This document shows positions 44,900 through 53,616 of a stretch of DNA of 64,000 nucleotides, piece by piece; the first letter of the stretch is position 1; the number at the start of each line of letters is the position of its first letter. A model generated the notes under the pieces. That model saw only the letters and a program-made list of their open reading frames with translations, ran no database searches and was not told the origin of the DNA. A program made the translations under genes and the position numbers. The stretch is from Prolixibacteraceae bacterium (lineage in GTDB: Bacteria; Bacteroidota; Bacteroidia; Bacteroidales; Prolixibacteraceae). Where the stretch lies: positions 1 to 64,000 of the forward strand of contig JAFLKN010000015.1 of the NCBI GenBank assembly GCA_019163175.1. Direction: 5' to 3'.

Positions 44900-45490
44900 C
44901 TCTTTTGATTTTTTTGTTTATTTATATTAAAGTCTATTTGTATGTTTTGAAAAACCAATATATGTAGTTTAAAAATTCGCTTGCGAGGACAACATATTAG
45001 ATTAATATGATTGGGGATAGTTAATCGGAAGCATATTTGCCTATACGGTGTGTGAAATTTATTAAAGTGTGTTGAATTAAATTCTACTTACCAGGCAAGT
45101 TTTACAGAAAAACTAGATTAATCTATAGGTTCTTAAAGCGAAGCTACTGTTAGTCACGTTTTACTAATGTGACAACAGCTTAAATTATATTTAATTACGT
45201 CTGAATTTTTAAAGAGTAAATCCTTATCTATAATTTTGTGATAAATGTAATCAATTTTCTAAATAAAACAAGATACAATTAGAATTTTTCTAATTTATTT
45301 AATGTTGAATTTTTGAAAAATATTATTGCAGGATGTTAATTTTACGACGAATTGAATATATGTATTTGATATTCAAAGCACAACAAACTCAAACTGACAA
45401 TAAAACTAGATCACAAAAATTTTCGCTAAAATGTTTATATATTTATAAAAATATTATTCACAGTCTGTCGGTTTTTAAAAATACATAATA
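44900..45490. other. Divergent AT-rich intergenic region
   Basis: No ORF and no obvious repeats. It must carry the promoters of the short peptide gene and of the HprK-like kinase gene. A TAATTTTG -7-like box occurs near 45232. Confidence 0.4.
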
Positions 45491-46636
45491 ATGCCGGATA
45501 TTAAATACATTAAAAAACGCATTGGACAATCTTATTTGGTTTGGTTTCAAAATAGCAATTTATATACTCAACTCGAAGAACCTGCATGGTTCGTTTTTAA
45601 GAAAACAGTTAAAAGATATAAGGCTGAAACAATCGCTGCTGATTGCAGTACCCGTTATGGACTTAAGTTTGAAGAGTGTTTGAAATTTGTGAATGACATT
45701 CGATTAAATATCAAGCAAATGAATCAGCTAGCCCCTGTTTCTGACCGTATAGTAGACTTTCCTTTCGAACTAAAAACTCACGAATTTGAACACTATTCAA
45801 CCCGACGATACCAGTTTACAAATAACCTGATCGAATTCACCGTCGAAAACCAAAGACTGGAATCCTATCTACACCCGCTTATAAGCTATCTTGAAACAAA
45901 AGTCCTAGACGGGAAAATATCTTTATTTGAACTGTTTGACTATCAGGAAAAGGTAGCACTTCGCTTAAACGGTGAGGTAAAAGGCTTGTGGTCGCATGAG
46001 GACACCCATCGACTTATTGGATTTATTTATATGTGCATGATTAATGAGATATTTGATAAAACAAATGATTTCTGGCTAATGACCGTTCATGCAGCAGCCC
46101 TAACAAATGGAAAAAAAACGATCCTAATTCCTGCTGAATCCGGAAGTGGCAAAACTACCATTGCGGCTTTGCTCCAGAGTCGCGGATATCAGTTAGTTTC
46201 TGATGACTTTGTCCCAATCGACAGGCATTTATTCCGGGCTTGGCCCTTCCCGACTGCTATGTCAGTTAAACTTGGTGCTATGGAAGTGCTGTCCTCACTT
46301 TATCCAGATTTGGAGAAAGAACCTACAAAGAAAGTTTCCTCTAACAAAACGATAAGATATTTGAAGCCAGAGCTTGATCCGGAATTTTTCAACATGGCAT
46401 TCCCTGTACATGAAGTAATTTCCATCAAATATGATCCGTCGATCGAATTTGAGTTCCAAAAAGCTGATCGGTTGAAAGCTATTAAATTGATGCTTGACCA
46501 ATCGTGGATTTTACCAAATACAGGCAATGCAGGCATTTTCTTAGACCAGATAGCTAACTGGTCATTTTATCAGTTGACATATTCAAACAATCAAAAAGCC
46601 TTGGATGCTATATCCTATCTCTTTGACCATGACTAA
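45491..46636 (+). CDS. HPr-kinase-like protein with PqqD-like N-terminus
   Basis: A 381-residue protein. Residues 1-85 resemble a PqqD/RRE fold (EPAWFVFKKTVKRYKAETIAA), which in peptide-modifying enzymes binds leader peptides. The C-terminal part is an HprK/PEPCK-like P-loop kinase: ILIPAESGSGKTTIAALL (Walker A near 213-230) and LVSDDFVPIDRHLFRAWPFP (near 236-255, the HprK-like acidic motif and Arg). Such kinases modify small peptides in lasso peptide clusters. The next gene, a nucleotidyltransferase, overlaps by 8 bp, so they form one unit. Substrate not visible; the peptide at 44630 is the candidate. Confidence 0.72.
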   Translation: MPDIKYIKKRIGQSYLVWFQNSNLYTQLEEPAWFVFKKTVKRYKAETIAADCSTRYGLKFEECLKFVNDIRLNIKQMNQLAPVSDRIVDFPFELKTHEFEHYSTRRYQFTNNLIEFTVENQRLESYLHPLISYLETKVLDGKISLFELFDYQEKVALRLNGEVKGLWSHEDTHRLIGFIYMCMINEIFDKTNDFWLMTVHAAALTNGKKTILIPAESGSGKTTIAALLQSRGYQLVSDDFVPIDRHLFRAWPFPTAMSVKLGAMEVLSSLYPDLEKEPTKKVSSNKTIRYLKPELDPEFFNMAFPVHEVISIKYDPSIEFEFQKADRLKAIKLMLDQSWILPNTGNAGIFLDQIANWSFYQLTYSNNQKALDAISYLFDHD

Positions 46637-47744
46637 TAAGGAATTATTCTACTTTGCAGGTAAATGCCTGAGCTTGGATGATCATCCGGAATTCAGAGAT
46701 GAAATTATACAACATATTTCTGACGATTCAGTTAATTGGCAGGAATTTGTTCAACTTTGCAGCAATCATCTCGTCCTGCCGGTTATTTATCTAAAATTCC
46801 AATCACACAATATACTGACAATTTTACCTGTAGGGCTTCCGGAATTTCTTTCTGAAATATTTCATTTAAATCTCAATCGTAATGAAAAGATTCTTGAACA
46901 GCTTCAGAAAATTACATTTTTGCTAAACAAAAAAGAAATTTATCCTATATTGCTCAAAGGTGCTGGAAATATTATTGATGGATTGTATACCAATATAGGT
47001 GAACGAATGTTGGGGGATATTGACTTTCTGGTTTCAGAAGAAGATTATTTAAAAGCCGCTAAGTTATTGGAAGACGATGGATACTTTCATGATAACCCAA
47101 GTTATTTTGACGTGAAAGATATGACACATTATCCCAGGTTGTACAAAACAGGGGTACTTGCTGACGTTGAAATTCATCGACTTCCAGTCAAATCTAAGTA
47201 TACAGGTAAATTCAATACAAATATTATTGATCAGGAGAAAAAATCAATTTCCAAAGATTATTCTTGTTTTGTACTCTCCGACAAACACAAAATAATCAAC
47301 AATTTTATTCATACTCAACTCTCCAACAAAGGACATCATTATGGAATTATTCCTCTTCGGGATCTTTATGATGTTTATTTGTTATCAAAACGAACCGATA
47401 TTTCGCAAACAATAAACGACACAGAATACAAAGGAAAAGCCATAGCCTATTTTTTATTTGCTTCCAAAGCATTAAATTTTCCTGATTTATTTCACCACAG
47501 CAAAACCTTAAGATTCCAACTTTTATTAATCAGGCATGATTTAGCGCTTAAATCATACGCTTTTTATCGTACCAATAAAAACCTGATGTACTTAATGGAA
47601 AGAATATCAGCGTACGTTTCACAATCATTTAAATCAATATATTCTAAAGGTATGAGAAAATCGCTTGCTATGCGAATAACAAATCGGCAATGGTATGAAA
47701 ATCACTTAAAAACCTATATTAAATTTTTCTCACGTAAAAAGTAA
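46629..47744 (+). CDS. Nucleotidyltransferase-family protein (PF14907-like)
   Basis: Start at ATG 46629 (MTNKELFYFAG), overlapping the kinase stop by 8 bp; the 379-residue frame would begin upstream at a TTG. The core is PILLKGAGNIIDGLYTNIGE, then RMLGDIDFLVSEEDYLKAA: the GxG-(x)n-D-x-D pattern of the DNA polymerase beta-like nucleotidyltransferase fold as in the uncharacterised family PF14907. VEIHRLPVKSKY supplies a third acidic residue. These genes occur beside HprK-like kinases in peptide-modification loci, where they are thought to transfer nucleotides or sugars. Function inferred. Confidence 0.72.
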   Translation: MTNKELFYFAGKCLSLDDHPEFRDEIIQHISDDSVNWQEFVQLCSNHLVLPVIYLKFQSHNILTILPVGLPEFLSEIFHLNLNRNEKILEQLQKITFLLNKKEIYPILLKGAGNIIDGLYTNIGERMLGDIDFLVSEEDYLKAAKLLEDDGYFHDNPSYFDVKDMTHYPRLYKTGVLADVEIHRLPVKSKYTGKFNTNIIDQEKKSISKDYSCFVLSDKHKIINNFIHTQLSNKGHHYGIIPLRDLYDVYLLSKRTDISQTINDTEYKGKAIAYFLFASKALNFPDLFHHSKTLRFQLLLIRHDLALKSYAFYRTNKNLMYLMERISAYVSQSFKSIYSKGMRKSLAMRITNRQWYENHLKTYIKFFSRKK

Positions 47745-47846
47745 AATGATCATCGGATTATTTCAAATTTCATAAACAGGTAAATTCCTTGAAATTGTAT
47801 ACTCCATTGTTCAAAAACAAAAAGTTTAAAGCCTAATTTATATAAC

Positions 47847-47881
47847 AAAAAAGGGTGTTCAATTTCTTGAACACCCTTTTT
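47847..47881 (+). terminator. Intrinsic terminator of the kinase-nucleotidyltransferase unit
   Basis: AAAAAAGGGTGTTCAA and TTGAACACCCTTTTT form a strong stem with loop TTTC, followed by TAATAG. It lies just outside the integrated element. Confidence 0.8.
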
Positions 47882-47888
47882 AATAGAT

Positions 47889-47902
47889 TGAGGTCAGTGG
47901 CG
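47889..47902. repeat. attL
   Basis: TGAGGTCAGTGGCG, identical to the sequence at the tRNA-Cys 3' end, with divergent flanks. It marks the distal junction of the element. Confidence 0.8.
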
Positions 47903-47952
47903 TATCTCAACTATATTCTGAATATCAGTTAATTAATAGTTTTAAATATTTT

Positions 47953-47975
47953 AGGGGTCGCGTGGGGGGTCGTTT
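47953..47975. repeat. Left copy of the 23-bp internal direct repeat
   Basis: AGGGGTCGCGTGGGGGGTCG-TTT holds two GGGGTCG units 12 bp apart. The same 23 bases occur at 53414-53436 in the same orientation. Candidate recombinase arm sites or replication-initiator iterons. Confidence 0.7.
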
Positions 47976-48125
47976 CTATATATGTAGTTAGTTTTTAGTA
48001 TTAAAAAATTTCATTTTTTATTGAAATTTACCTCACCCTGAATGTATGGTATTGTTAAGTTTTTCCTTTTAGTTGCTAACTAGGATTTTAAGGAATGTAA
48101 GGTTTTGTAAAGTTCAGTTTATAAA

Positions 48126-48665
48126 CTACCATTCAGTAGATTTTGAATTTTTGTTCATTTTCGATATTAAATCGGCAATCACTAGTTTTGCTTTTACTTC
48201 AGTTCCATTCTTAATGGACAAATACATCTCATTAATTTTTTTTGCACTTAACCCGGGGTAGGTTACTTGTGTTTCATCAGAAGTAGTTATTAATCCAAAA
48301 CCAATACTTCCTTTGCTACTGCTACCTGAAACAAAAAAATTAGTCATCTCATATTTGAATTTTCCATCTTTTACCCAAACATTCAATTGAAAATTTACAT
48401 CAGTTGATGCCTCTCGTTCTCCCATAAGTTTATAAGTATAAATTACTTCCATTATACCCTTTCCTAATAATTCACCACTTTCTTTATCTGCTACCTGTAA
48501 AACGTCCTTTGAACTTTTAAAATGTCCATTGAACCATTCTCTCCCACGAATAAAAAGTTCATCCTTATTAACATTTGAAACTTCAACTACCTCTGAAAAA
48601 GTCACTGGTTCTTGCGAAAAAACAATAAACGGAAACACTACAAGTAAAATGATTAACAGTTTCAT
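48126..48665 (-). CDS. DUF4468-domain secreted protein (cargo)
   Basis: A 179-residue protein with signal peptide MKLLIILLVVFPFIVFSQ and the DUF4468 pattern (a TBP-like fold): NKDELFIRGREWFNGHF, VLQVADKESGELLGKGIMEV, and VWVKDGKFKYEMTNFFV. These periplasmic or surface proteins are common in Bacteroidota and have no known function. It is the only cargo-like gene of the tRNA-Cys element and lies just inside attL, where extra genes often sit. A 149-bp gap separates it from the next gene. Confidence 0.75.
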   Translation of the reverse strand: MKLLIILLVVFPFIVFSQEPVTFSEVVEVSNVNKDELFIRGREWFNGHFKSSKDVLQVADKESGELLGKGIMEVIYTYKLMGEREASTDVNFQLNVWVKDGKFKYEMTNFFVSGSSSKGSIGFGLITTSDETQVTYPGLSAKKINEMYLSIKNGTEVKAKLVIADLISKMNKNSKSTEW

Positions 48666-48814
48666 AAATTGAGATTTATTAATAAAATGAAAATTGTTAT
48701 CAAATATAAAAATTAATGCAATATGATTCTGATAAATTGAATTGAGATTATTATAAGTAAGTGGTTTTGATTAAAACTTAGTTTTTTTTGAAAATATCCG
48801 GTTCTATGTACGTT

Positions 48815-49093
48815 TTATAATTCATCAGGAAACTGTTTGCTACAATTTACATACTCAATTTTGTGAGGTGTATTTAAGTTTGCATCTAATTGGGTTGCTT
48901 GCATCCGGGGCAATGTATAATTCAGTAACTTTTCAAACATTACAATTTTCTTTTCAGGCTCTAAAGATTGAAAGTCTTTTTCTACCTGTTCCCAATTGTC
49001 AGTTAAAAAACCATTGATTCGTTCCCTTAAATCAGAGGTCAATTTATTTGGTGTTCCTTGTTCCCGGCCACCTGTTTTTAATCCTTTTGCCAT
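48815..49093 (-). CDS. Small protein with GGRxxGTPNK motif
   Basis: A 92-residue protein. Residues 6-20, KTGGREQGTPNKLTS, match the basic motif seen at the start of phage terminase small subunits and DUF5681 proteins, which bind DNA. The rest is helical (LRERINGFLTDNW, KIVMFEKLLNYTLPR). No HNH or packaging motor partner is near. It probably binds DNA of the element; packaging by a helper is a possibility only. Confidence 0.55.
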   Translation of the reverse strand: MAKGLKTGGREQGTPNKLTSDLRERINGFLTDNWEQVEKDFQSLEPEKKIVMFEKLLNYTLPRMQATQLDANLNTPHKIEYVNCSKQFPDEL

Positions 49094-49132
49094 AATGATA
49101 TAATTAGAGATTAATATCTATATATGTCTATT

Positions 49133-50467
49133 TTAGACAAATACTATTTTCGTTTGTAATTCATTTTTTATCAGTTTTAATTTTTCCGGTGGCAATAGTT
49201 CAACTGTTGAAAATAGTTTCAATCCTTTGCGCTCTAAAATCTGATAACTTTTGAACGTGTTGTTTTTTGGATTCATTTTTTTGTTCCTGATCATGTGATA
49301 TATTTCACTAAAATAGTTTTCCATCGGTTCGCCTTTATGCCTGATCAACCATTTTTCAGTTAGTAAAGATTTAAGTTTCTTTTTGTACGTTTCCGGTTCA
49401 TTCTCATAATACCACTTAACACCCCTTGCAGTTAAATTGGTTGTTTCCGGTCTTTGGTCGTAAATGGTTAATCCGGTTACTTTACACGAAGTATGAATAG
49501 GTGCATTTTCCATCCTTATATACTTTGGAATATGCACCTTTAACCCTTTTGTTGAGGCCGTGGAAATTGCACCTGTTTTTAGTTCAGTTGTAAATGAATC
49601 TAACTTCGATTTGATTAACTGTTTTAATTCAGAATGTATGTTTTCAGGATAACTATTTACTAATTTGAAATAGGTTTGTTTTTGTTTTGCAAACATATTC
49701 CGGTGACCATTTATACAATCTTCCCAAAAATCCTGATTAAGGAATTTATCAAGTTTTTTGTCTTTCCCTTGCAATTGTTTATCCAGAATTAAAACGTTCT
49801 CAAATTCTTTTATCAGTTCATTTGATAGTGTTAAATAAATATCCGGTTTTATCAAGTCTGCGAGGGTGTAAATACCTAACTTATTAAAATACTTTGCCTG
49901 TTTGCTGCGTACTTCAAAACGGCCTGTATTTGGATCGGTATAAGTTCTGCCATTGAATTTTTGTTGTCCTTTGGCGTATGCCTTTATAACCTTGTAATTA
50001 TTTGGTTTGCCATCTGGATTATACTTTTGACTTCGTTTTGAATATTGTAATTCAGGATCTTTATTAAACTCATTTCTTTCATGGTATTTCAACCAATTTA
50101 TAATGTCCTTTATGGCTATTTTTGGCAATATATTCAATCCAAATTCAAGATTTTGAATAATGCACTTAGATAAATCTAAATTCAAATTTTCGGTCACAAA
50201 GTGTATTATTTTAATCGAATTAACGAAACTTAAATCATTCGCATTGTGAATCCCTTCATTGAAAAATTTATGAATACTTCCAGTGATTATCAAACAATTT
50301 GGGTGTTTCTCAAAAATCAAGTTCCTGTATGATTTTTTCTTTGTTTGGGTAATCTCATCCGTTGTAATCCTTTTCTTCATTTCGCTGAAATATTCGAGAA
50401 GTGGATTATTCCAGACTTTATCAATCAAGTCAGGATCAAAGATTGCTATCTTCAAATAATCAATCAT
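49133..50467 (-). CDS. Gene II/X-type replication initiator-like protein
   Basis: A 444-residue protein. The N-terminal half has the layout of the phage/plasmid replication protein gene II/X family of Bacteroidota elements: LIITGSIHKFFNEGIHNAND, then a strand LEFGLNILPKIAIKDI, then an EVRSKQAKYFNKLGIYTL segment. These proteins nick DNA and start rolling-circle replication by an active-site tyrosine; the exact tyrosine cannot be assigned by eye. Overlaps the next gene upstream (50464) by 4 bp. An initiator in a small integrated element suggests a replicating or satellite stage. Confidence 0.6.
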   Translation of the reverse strand: MIDYLKIAIFDPDLIDKVWNNPLLEYFSEMKKRITTDEITQTKKKSYRNLIFEKHPNCLIITGSIHKFFNEGIHNANDLSFVNSIKIIHFVTENLNLDLSKCIIQNLEFGLNILPKIAIKDIINWLKYHERNEFNKDPELQYSKRSQKYNPDGKPNNYKVIKAYAKGQQKFNGRTYTDPNTGRFEVRSKQAKYFNKLGIYTLADLIKPDIYLTLSNELIKEFENVLILDKQLQGKDKKLDKFLNQDFWEDCINGHRNMFAKQKQTYFKLVNSYPENIHSELKQLIKSKLDSFTTELKTGAISTASTKGLKVHIPKYIRMENAPIHTSCKVTGLTIYDQRPETTNLTARGVKWYYENEPETYKKKLKSLLTEKWLIRHKGEPMENYFSEIYHMIRNKKMNPKNNTFKSYQILERKGLKLFSTVELLPPEKLKLIKNELQTKIVFV

Positions 50468-50880
50468 TTATTTTGTTTTAACGACTGTCTGAAAGTGTCT
50501 ATAAATTTTTCCCTCAATGTTGCCGGGGGTGTGTATTCGTTGAAGAAATAACAGATTAATACGGATTGATCTGTTAAGAAGTGAAATAGTATAAAACTTT
50601 TCTTTTTCGGTTGATTATAACCGTCATCACCAAAATAAAGGTTTTGAAAGTGGGTTGTACTTAATCCGGTGAAAAACGTTTTTCGTTTGTTCACGGTGTG
50701 TCCTTCAATCAGATTTTCGGCCTGTTTTTTCATTCTGGGACACATTACAGGCCGTATCTTTAACTCATCAGGTAGTTTATTAAAACGGTCTGGTTTCGAT
50801 TGTAATTGATGCCAATTATTTGAAGTATTCAGGGTGTACCTGATTGTTTTATAGTCGGGCAATTTCCAATTATTTTCCAT
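50464..50880 (-). CDS. Hypothetical element protein
   Basis: A 138-residue protein, basic N-terminus (PDYKTIRYTLNTSNNW) and a middle with KRKTFFTGLSTTHFQN. The hydrophobic stretch FILFHFLTDQSVLICYFF may be a buried helix rather than a membrane anchor. It overlaps the HTH gene upstream (by 11 bp) and the initiator downstream (4 bp), so all three are translationally coupled. Not recognised. Confidence 0.6.
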   Translation of the reverse strand: MENNWKLPDYKTIRYTLNTSNNWHQLQSKPDRFNKLPDELKIRPVMCPRMKKQAENLIEGHTVNKRKTFFTGLSTTHFQNLYFGDDGYNQPKKKSFILFHFLTDQSVLICYFFNEYTPPATLREKFIDTFRQSLKQNK

Positions 50881-51196
50881 TTCTGCGATATTTAATTGGG
50901 TGCTCTGGGTTTAATGCCTTTTCGATACTTTCAAGGGTGTAAAGTACCCGGCCACCAATTTTATGAGCGGTCAGTATTCCTTCTTTGTCGAAACGGTTAA
51001 GGGTCGGAAAAGAAACGTGTAGTTTTTCTTTGACTTGTTGCCGGGTTAAATATTCCGGTCTGATAGGTTCTTTACTTTCGGGTTTAGTGTCCCGGATTGT
51101 TTCAGCTACGATTTTACGAATATCGTTCTGAAAATCTGATACGGTGTAATGAATTAAGAATTGTTCCATCTGTATAAATTTTAAAAGTTTACACAA
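50870..51196 (-). CDS. Excisionase-like HTH protein
   Basis: A 108-residue protein. Residues 48-95, YLTRQQVKEKLHVSFPTLNR, then GILTAHKIGGRVLYTLESIE, form the HTH_17 fold of excisionases and small regulators of Bacteroidota elements. It lies between the integrase-side gene and the initiator module. It probably controls excision of the tRNA-Cys element or transcription of the replication module. The first 35 residues are Asp/Ile-rich and unremarkable. Confidence 0.75.
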   Translation of the reverse strand: MCKLLKFIQMEQFLIHYTVSDFQNDIRKIVAETIRDTKPESKEPIRPEYLTRQQVKEKLHVSFPTLNRFDKEGILTAHKIGGRVLYTLESIEKALNPEHPIKYRRNGK

Positions 51197-51237
51197 ATGT
51201 TGCCTTTTGATATATTGGTGTAGGGTTGAGGGTAACC

Positions 51238-51957
51238 CTAAACTTTACCTGATTTTATTTCAAGTTCATTTATTCTGGTTTCAATTACTTTCGATATTTC
51301 TTTTAGTTCGGAACTGTCAAAAAATGATTTTACCGTTTTGAGGGTCGTTATTAAATTCCGTGCCTTACTATCTGAATCAATGTTTTCGGTGGTGTATTCC
51401 AATACTTTCAATACTGGTTTTTTGATTGAGTCGGGGTTTAAATCCAATAATCTTGAAAGAAAAAATATACCGGGTTTTAAATGGTATTGATAACGTTTTA
51501 GTGATTCGATTTTCAAGTAATGAACAATCAATATTTTTTCAATAGCTCCTAATTTCTCAAACTTTTGGGGTGTTTCCTGAATTTCAGGTTCAGGGTTTAA
51601 TAATCTATTTAAGTGTTCAATAATCTGTTTTAAACAATTTGATAAAGGATTAAATACAAAATCAGAAATTTCGGTAATTGGTTTAGTGTGTTCATTTAAC
51701 TTTGATCTATCTGAATCAATCAATAACGATTCTGAAGATTCGTAAAGAGCTAAAAATCTATTTAGATATCTTACAGAATCGTTTCCGTATTCTTTTTTTA
51801 ACTGATCAAATTCAATTATATATTCCAATGGGTCAAATACAGTTTGATATTTCTTATGAATATCAATTGTTTTTATCTCAATGGTCGTATATTCAGATAA
51901 TATGTTGTTAATAGTTAATAAACGTCTTTTTGCCTTATCGTAAATTGATTCACTCAT
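51238..51957 (-). CDS. Hypothetical element protein, helical
   Basis: A 239-residue, mostly helical, charged protein (MSESIYDKAKRRLLTINNIL; SLKRYQYHLKPGIFFLSRLL). The start overlaps the integrase stop at 51957, so the two are translated together. No recognised motif. Proteins of this size beside such integrases are common in Bacteroidota elements and have no named role. Confidence 0.6.
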   Translation of the reverse strand: MSESIYDKAKRRLLTINNILSEYTTIEIKTIDIHKKYQTVFDPLEYIIEFDQLKKEYGNDSVRYLNRFLALYESSESLLIDSDRSKLNEHTKPITEISDFVFNPLSNCLKQIIEHLNRLLNPEPEIQETPQKFEKLGAIEKILIVHYLKIESLKRYQYHLKPGIFFLSRLLDLNPDSIKKPVLKVLEYTTENIDSDSKARNLITTLKTVKSFFDSSELKEISKVIETRINELEIKSGKV

Positions 51958-53369
51958 TATTTTACAAGTTTTAAAGGTGTTCCTAAAAAGTAGGGGTGAT
52001 TCATTAATAAAGTGGCGTTTTCTTCTTTGGTGATACGGATATACTTTAAAAATTCACGTTCTGTTTTATGTCCTGTTATCTTCATAATACTGATAGAAGG
52101 TATTCCCGCCAAAAACATCAGCGTTGCGCCTGTTCTCCGGGCGGTATGGGTCTTTATTAGTTCGTGTTTTGACTTCCGTTGTGTGACTTTTAAACCGCCT
52201 CTTATTTCCTCAATCTCAATCAGTTCTTTTATTCCGGCCTTTTCACAAACTAACTTTATCCGTTCGTTTGCCTTTTGTTCGTGGGTGTGGGGTGGGTTGT
52301 AATCGTATTTTTTTAGAATGGTTTCCAGTTCCGGTCTAACTGGAATAGTAACCCTTTCGCCTGTTTTTTTCTGAATGAGTTCTATAAATTTCCCGCCTTT
52401 TACTTCTTTGATGTGTTGGCTGTTAATTCGGCTGTAATCGCTGAAACGTTGGGCGGTATAGCAACCAATTAAAAAAATATCCCTTGCAATATCAAGTGTT
52501 TTATTGTCCGATAAATCCAGATTATAAACGTTTTCAAGTTCTTTTGCAGTTAAATATACCGGATGTACTTCTGTTGTGATAACCTTAAAATTTTTACGCT
52601 CTATTTCTTTATTTTCGTGCAATCCATCTTCAGCGGCTGCCCTCATTATCACTTTCAATGCCTTAATGTGTCGGCCTGTGGTATTGGGTGAATAGTTTTT
52701 CTGATTGAAAAACGCAACATACTGATCGTAAAAAATATTCGTAATATCTTTAAAGTCAATATTTTTAATTCTGTATTTTGGTTCTTTTGTTTTGTCAGTG
52801 TCTTTCCTTTTCTTCCGTTCTGTGGCAGTTGGTCTATCTCTGGGGTCTAATTGAAATTCGTTAAACTGTGATTGAAAACCTAAATAGTTTTTAATCGTTC
52901 CGGCTGTGTAGCGTGTTTTGTCCTCTGTCGTTCGTATTCCGGTCTGAATATCGGATATGAATTTTTGAATGTATTGATTTAGATTAATTTTCTCCGGCTC
53001 TTTCGGTTTCTTCTCTGGAGGGTTTGGCCTGAATTCTTTGTCATATTCAGTCTGTATAAGTTCTTTGGTAGGTTGGATACCCTGATAAGTGAAATAGTTA
53101 AAAATTCCGGCGGTTTTGGTCTTATATTTGGTTAGTTTGTTGTCAATTATTGCAGCCTGTTGAATTTCCTCTTCGGTCATTGCGACCCCTTCAGTGGCGT
53201 TATTTTTCAAATAGGGGCTATTTCCTTCTTTATCCCATAATTCAGGCCGAATAAATAACCCGGTTGAATACTTAAATCTCATTTTGTTGTAGCGAACAAT
53301 CAAATAAATTAAAGTTGGCCTTTTTGACTTTGGTTCTTTTAGGTTGAAAAGTGGTGTAACTGTTGCCAT
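51957..53369 (-). CDS. Tyrosine recombinase of the tRNA-Cys element
   Basis: A 470-residue integrase. The N-terminal arm-binding part (LFNLKEPKSKRPTLIYLIVR) is followed by a core-binding domain (about 115-250). The catalytic domain has all residues: R in CYTAQRFSDYSRI, K in ELIQKKTGERVTIPV, HTARRTGATLMF (H-x-x-R), ITGHKTEREFLKYIRITKEE (GHK and the tyrosine). The first Arg is present, unlike the IntDOT-like enzyme at 40287. It is the gene closest to tRNA-Cys, with the att repeat 175 bp away. It should integrate the element into the tRNA-Cys 3' end. Confidence 0.92.
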   Translation of the reverse strand: MATVTPLFNLKEPKSKRPTLIYLIVRYNKMRFKYSTGLFIRPELWDKEGNSPYLKNNATEGVAMTEEEIQQAAIIDNKLTKYKTKTAGIFNYFTYQGIQPTKELIQTEYDKEFRPNPPEKKPKEPEKINLNQYIQKFISDIQTGIRTTEDKTRYTAGTIKNYLGFQSQFNEFQLDPRDRPTATERKKRKDTDKTKEPKYRIKNIDFKDITNIFYDQYVAFFNQKNYSPNTTGRHIKALKVIMRAAAEDGLHENKEIERKNFKVITTEVHPVYLTAKELENVYNLDLSDNKTLDIARDIFLIGCYTAQRFSDYSRINSQHIKEVKGGKFIELIQKKTGERVTIPVRPELETILKKYDYNPPHTHEQKANERIKLVCEKAGIKELIEIEEIRGGLKVTQRKSKHELIKTHTARRTGATLMFLAGIPSISIMKITGHKTEREFLKYIRITKEENATLLMNHPYFLGTPLKLVK

Positions 53370-53413
53370 ATCATTAAGTATTAAGACATGACAATTTACA
53401 ACAAATATTTGAT

Positions 53414-53436
53414 AGGGGTCGCGTGGGGGGTCGTTT
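53414..53436. repeat. Right copy of the 23-bp internal direct repeat
   Basis: Same 23 bases as 47953-47975, 44 bp before the integrase start and 108 bp inside the right att repeat. Confidence 0.7.
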
Positions 53437-53487
53437 TTCTTTATCTTTTTGAAACTTTTTTTTATTTCCTGATACTACAAAAACAAA

Positions 53488-53510
53488 AAACCCTTGATTT
53501 TCAAGGGTTT
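53488..53510 (-). terminator. Intrinsic terminator of tRNA-Cys carried by the element
   Basis: AAACCCTTGA/TCAAGGGTTT with loop TTT and a T-rich run on the minus strand. It lies within the element, so it is a substitute terminator for the tRNA after integration. Confidence 0.7.
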
Positions 53511-53543
53511 TAAGTTCTAAAAAATTCCATCAAAATAATAATA

Positions 53544-53557
53544 TGAGGTCAGTGGCG
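53544..53557. repeat. attR in the 3' end of tRNA-Cys
   Basis: TGAGGTCAGTGGCG spans the tRNA-Cys acceptor 3' strand and the base beyond; it restores the tRNA after insertion. Confidence 0.8.
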
Positions 53558-53616
53558 GATTCGAACCGCCGTACACGGTTTTGCAGACCGCTGCCTAACC
53601 ACTCGGCCAACCGACC
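53546..53616 (-). tRNA. tRNA-Cys (GCA)
   Basis: Reverse complement folds as a cloverleaf: acceptor GGTCGGT/ACTGACC, D arm GGCCGAGTGGTTAGGCA, anticodon loop CTGCAAA with GCA, T arm GCGGTTCGAATCCGC. 71 nt including the discriminator T. It is the insertion target of the element to the left. Confidence 0.95.

Larger units (their letters stand above)
47745..48125. other. Intergenic region with terminator, att repeat and direct repeat
   Basis: It holds the terminator at 47847-47881, the left att repeat TGAGGTCAGTGGCG (47889-47902) and the direct repeat with tandem GGGGTCG (47953-47975). Apart from these it is AT-rich and without genes. Confidence 0.7.
47889..53557. mobile_element. Small integrative element in tRNA-Cys (about 5.7 kb)
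   Basis: The exact repeat TGAGGTCAGTGGCG occurs at 47889-47902 and at 53544-53557, the latter overlapping the 3' end of tRNA-Cys. All seven genes between them point left (minus strand): DUF4468 cargo, GGRxxGTPNK protein, replication initiator-like, two unknowns, excisionase-like, integrase. The integrase is next to the tRNA end, as normal for tRNA-targeting elements. A second direct repeat of 23 bp (47953-47975; 53414-53436) lies just inside both ends. There are no transfer genes; mobilisation or satellite behaviour would need a helper. Confidence 0.85.
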
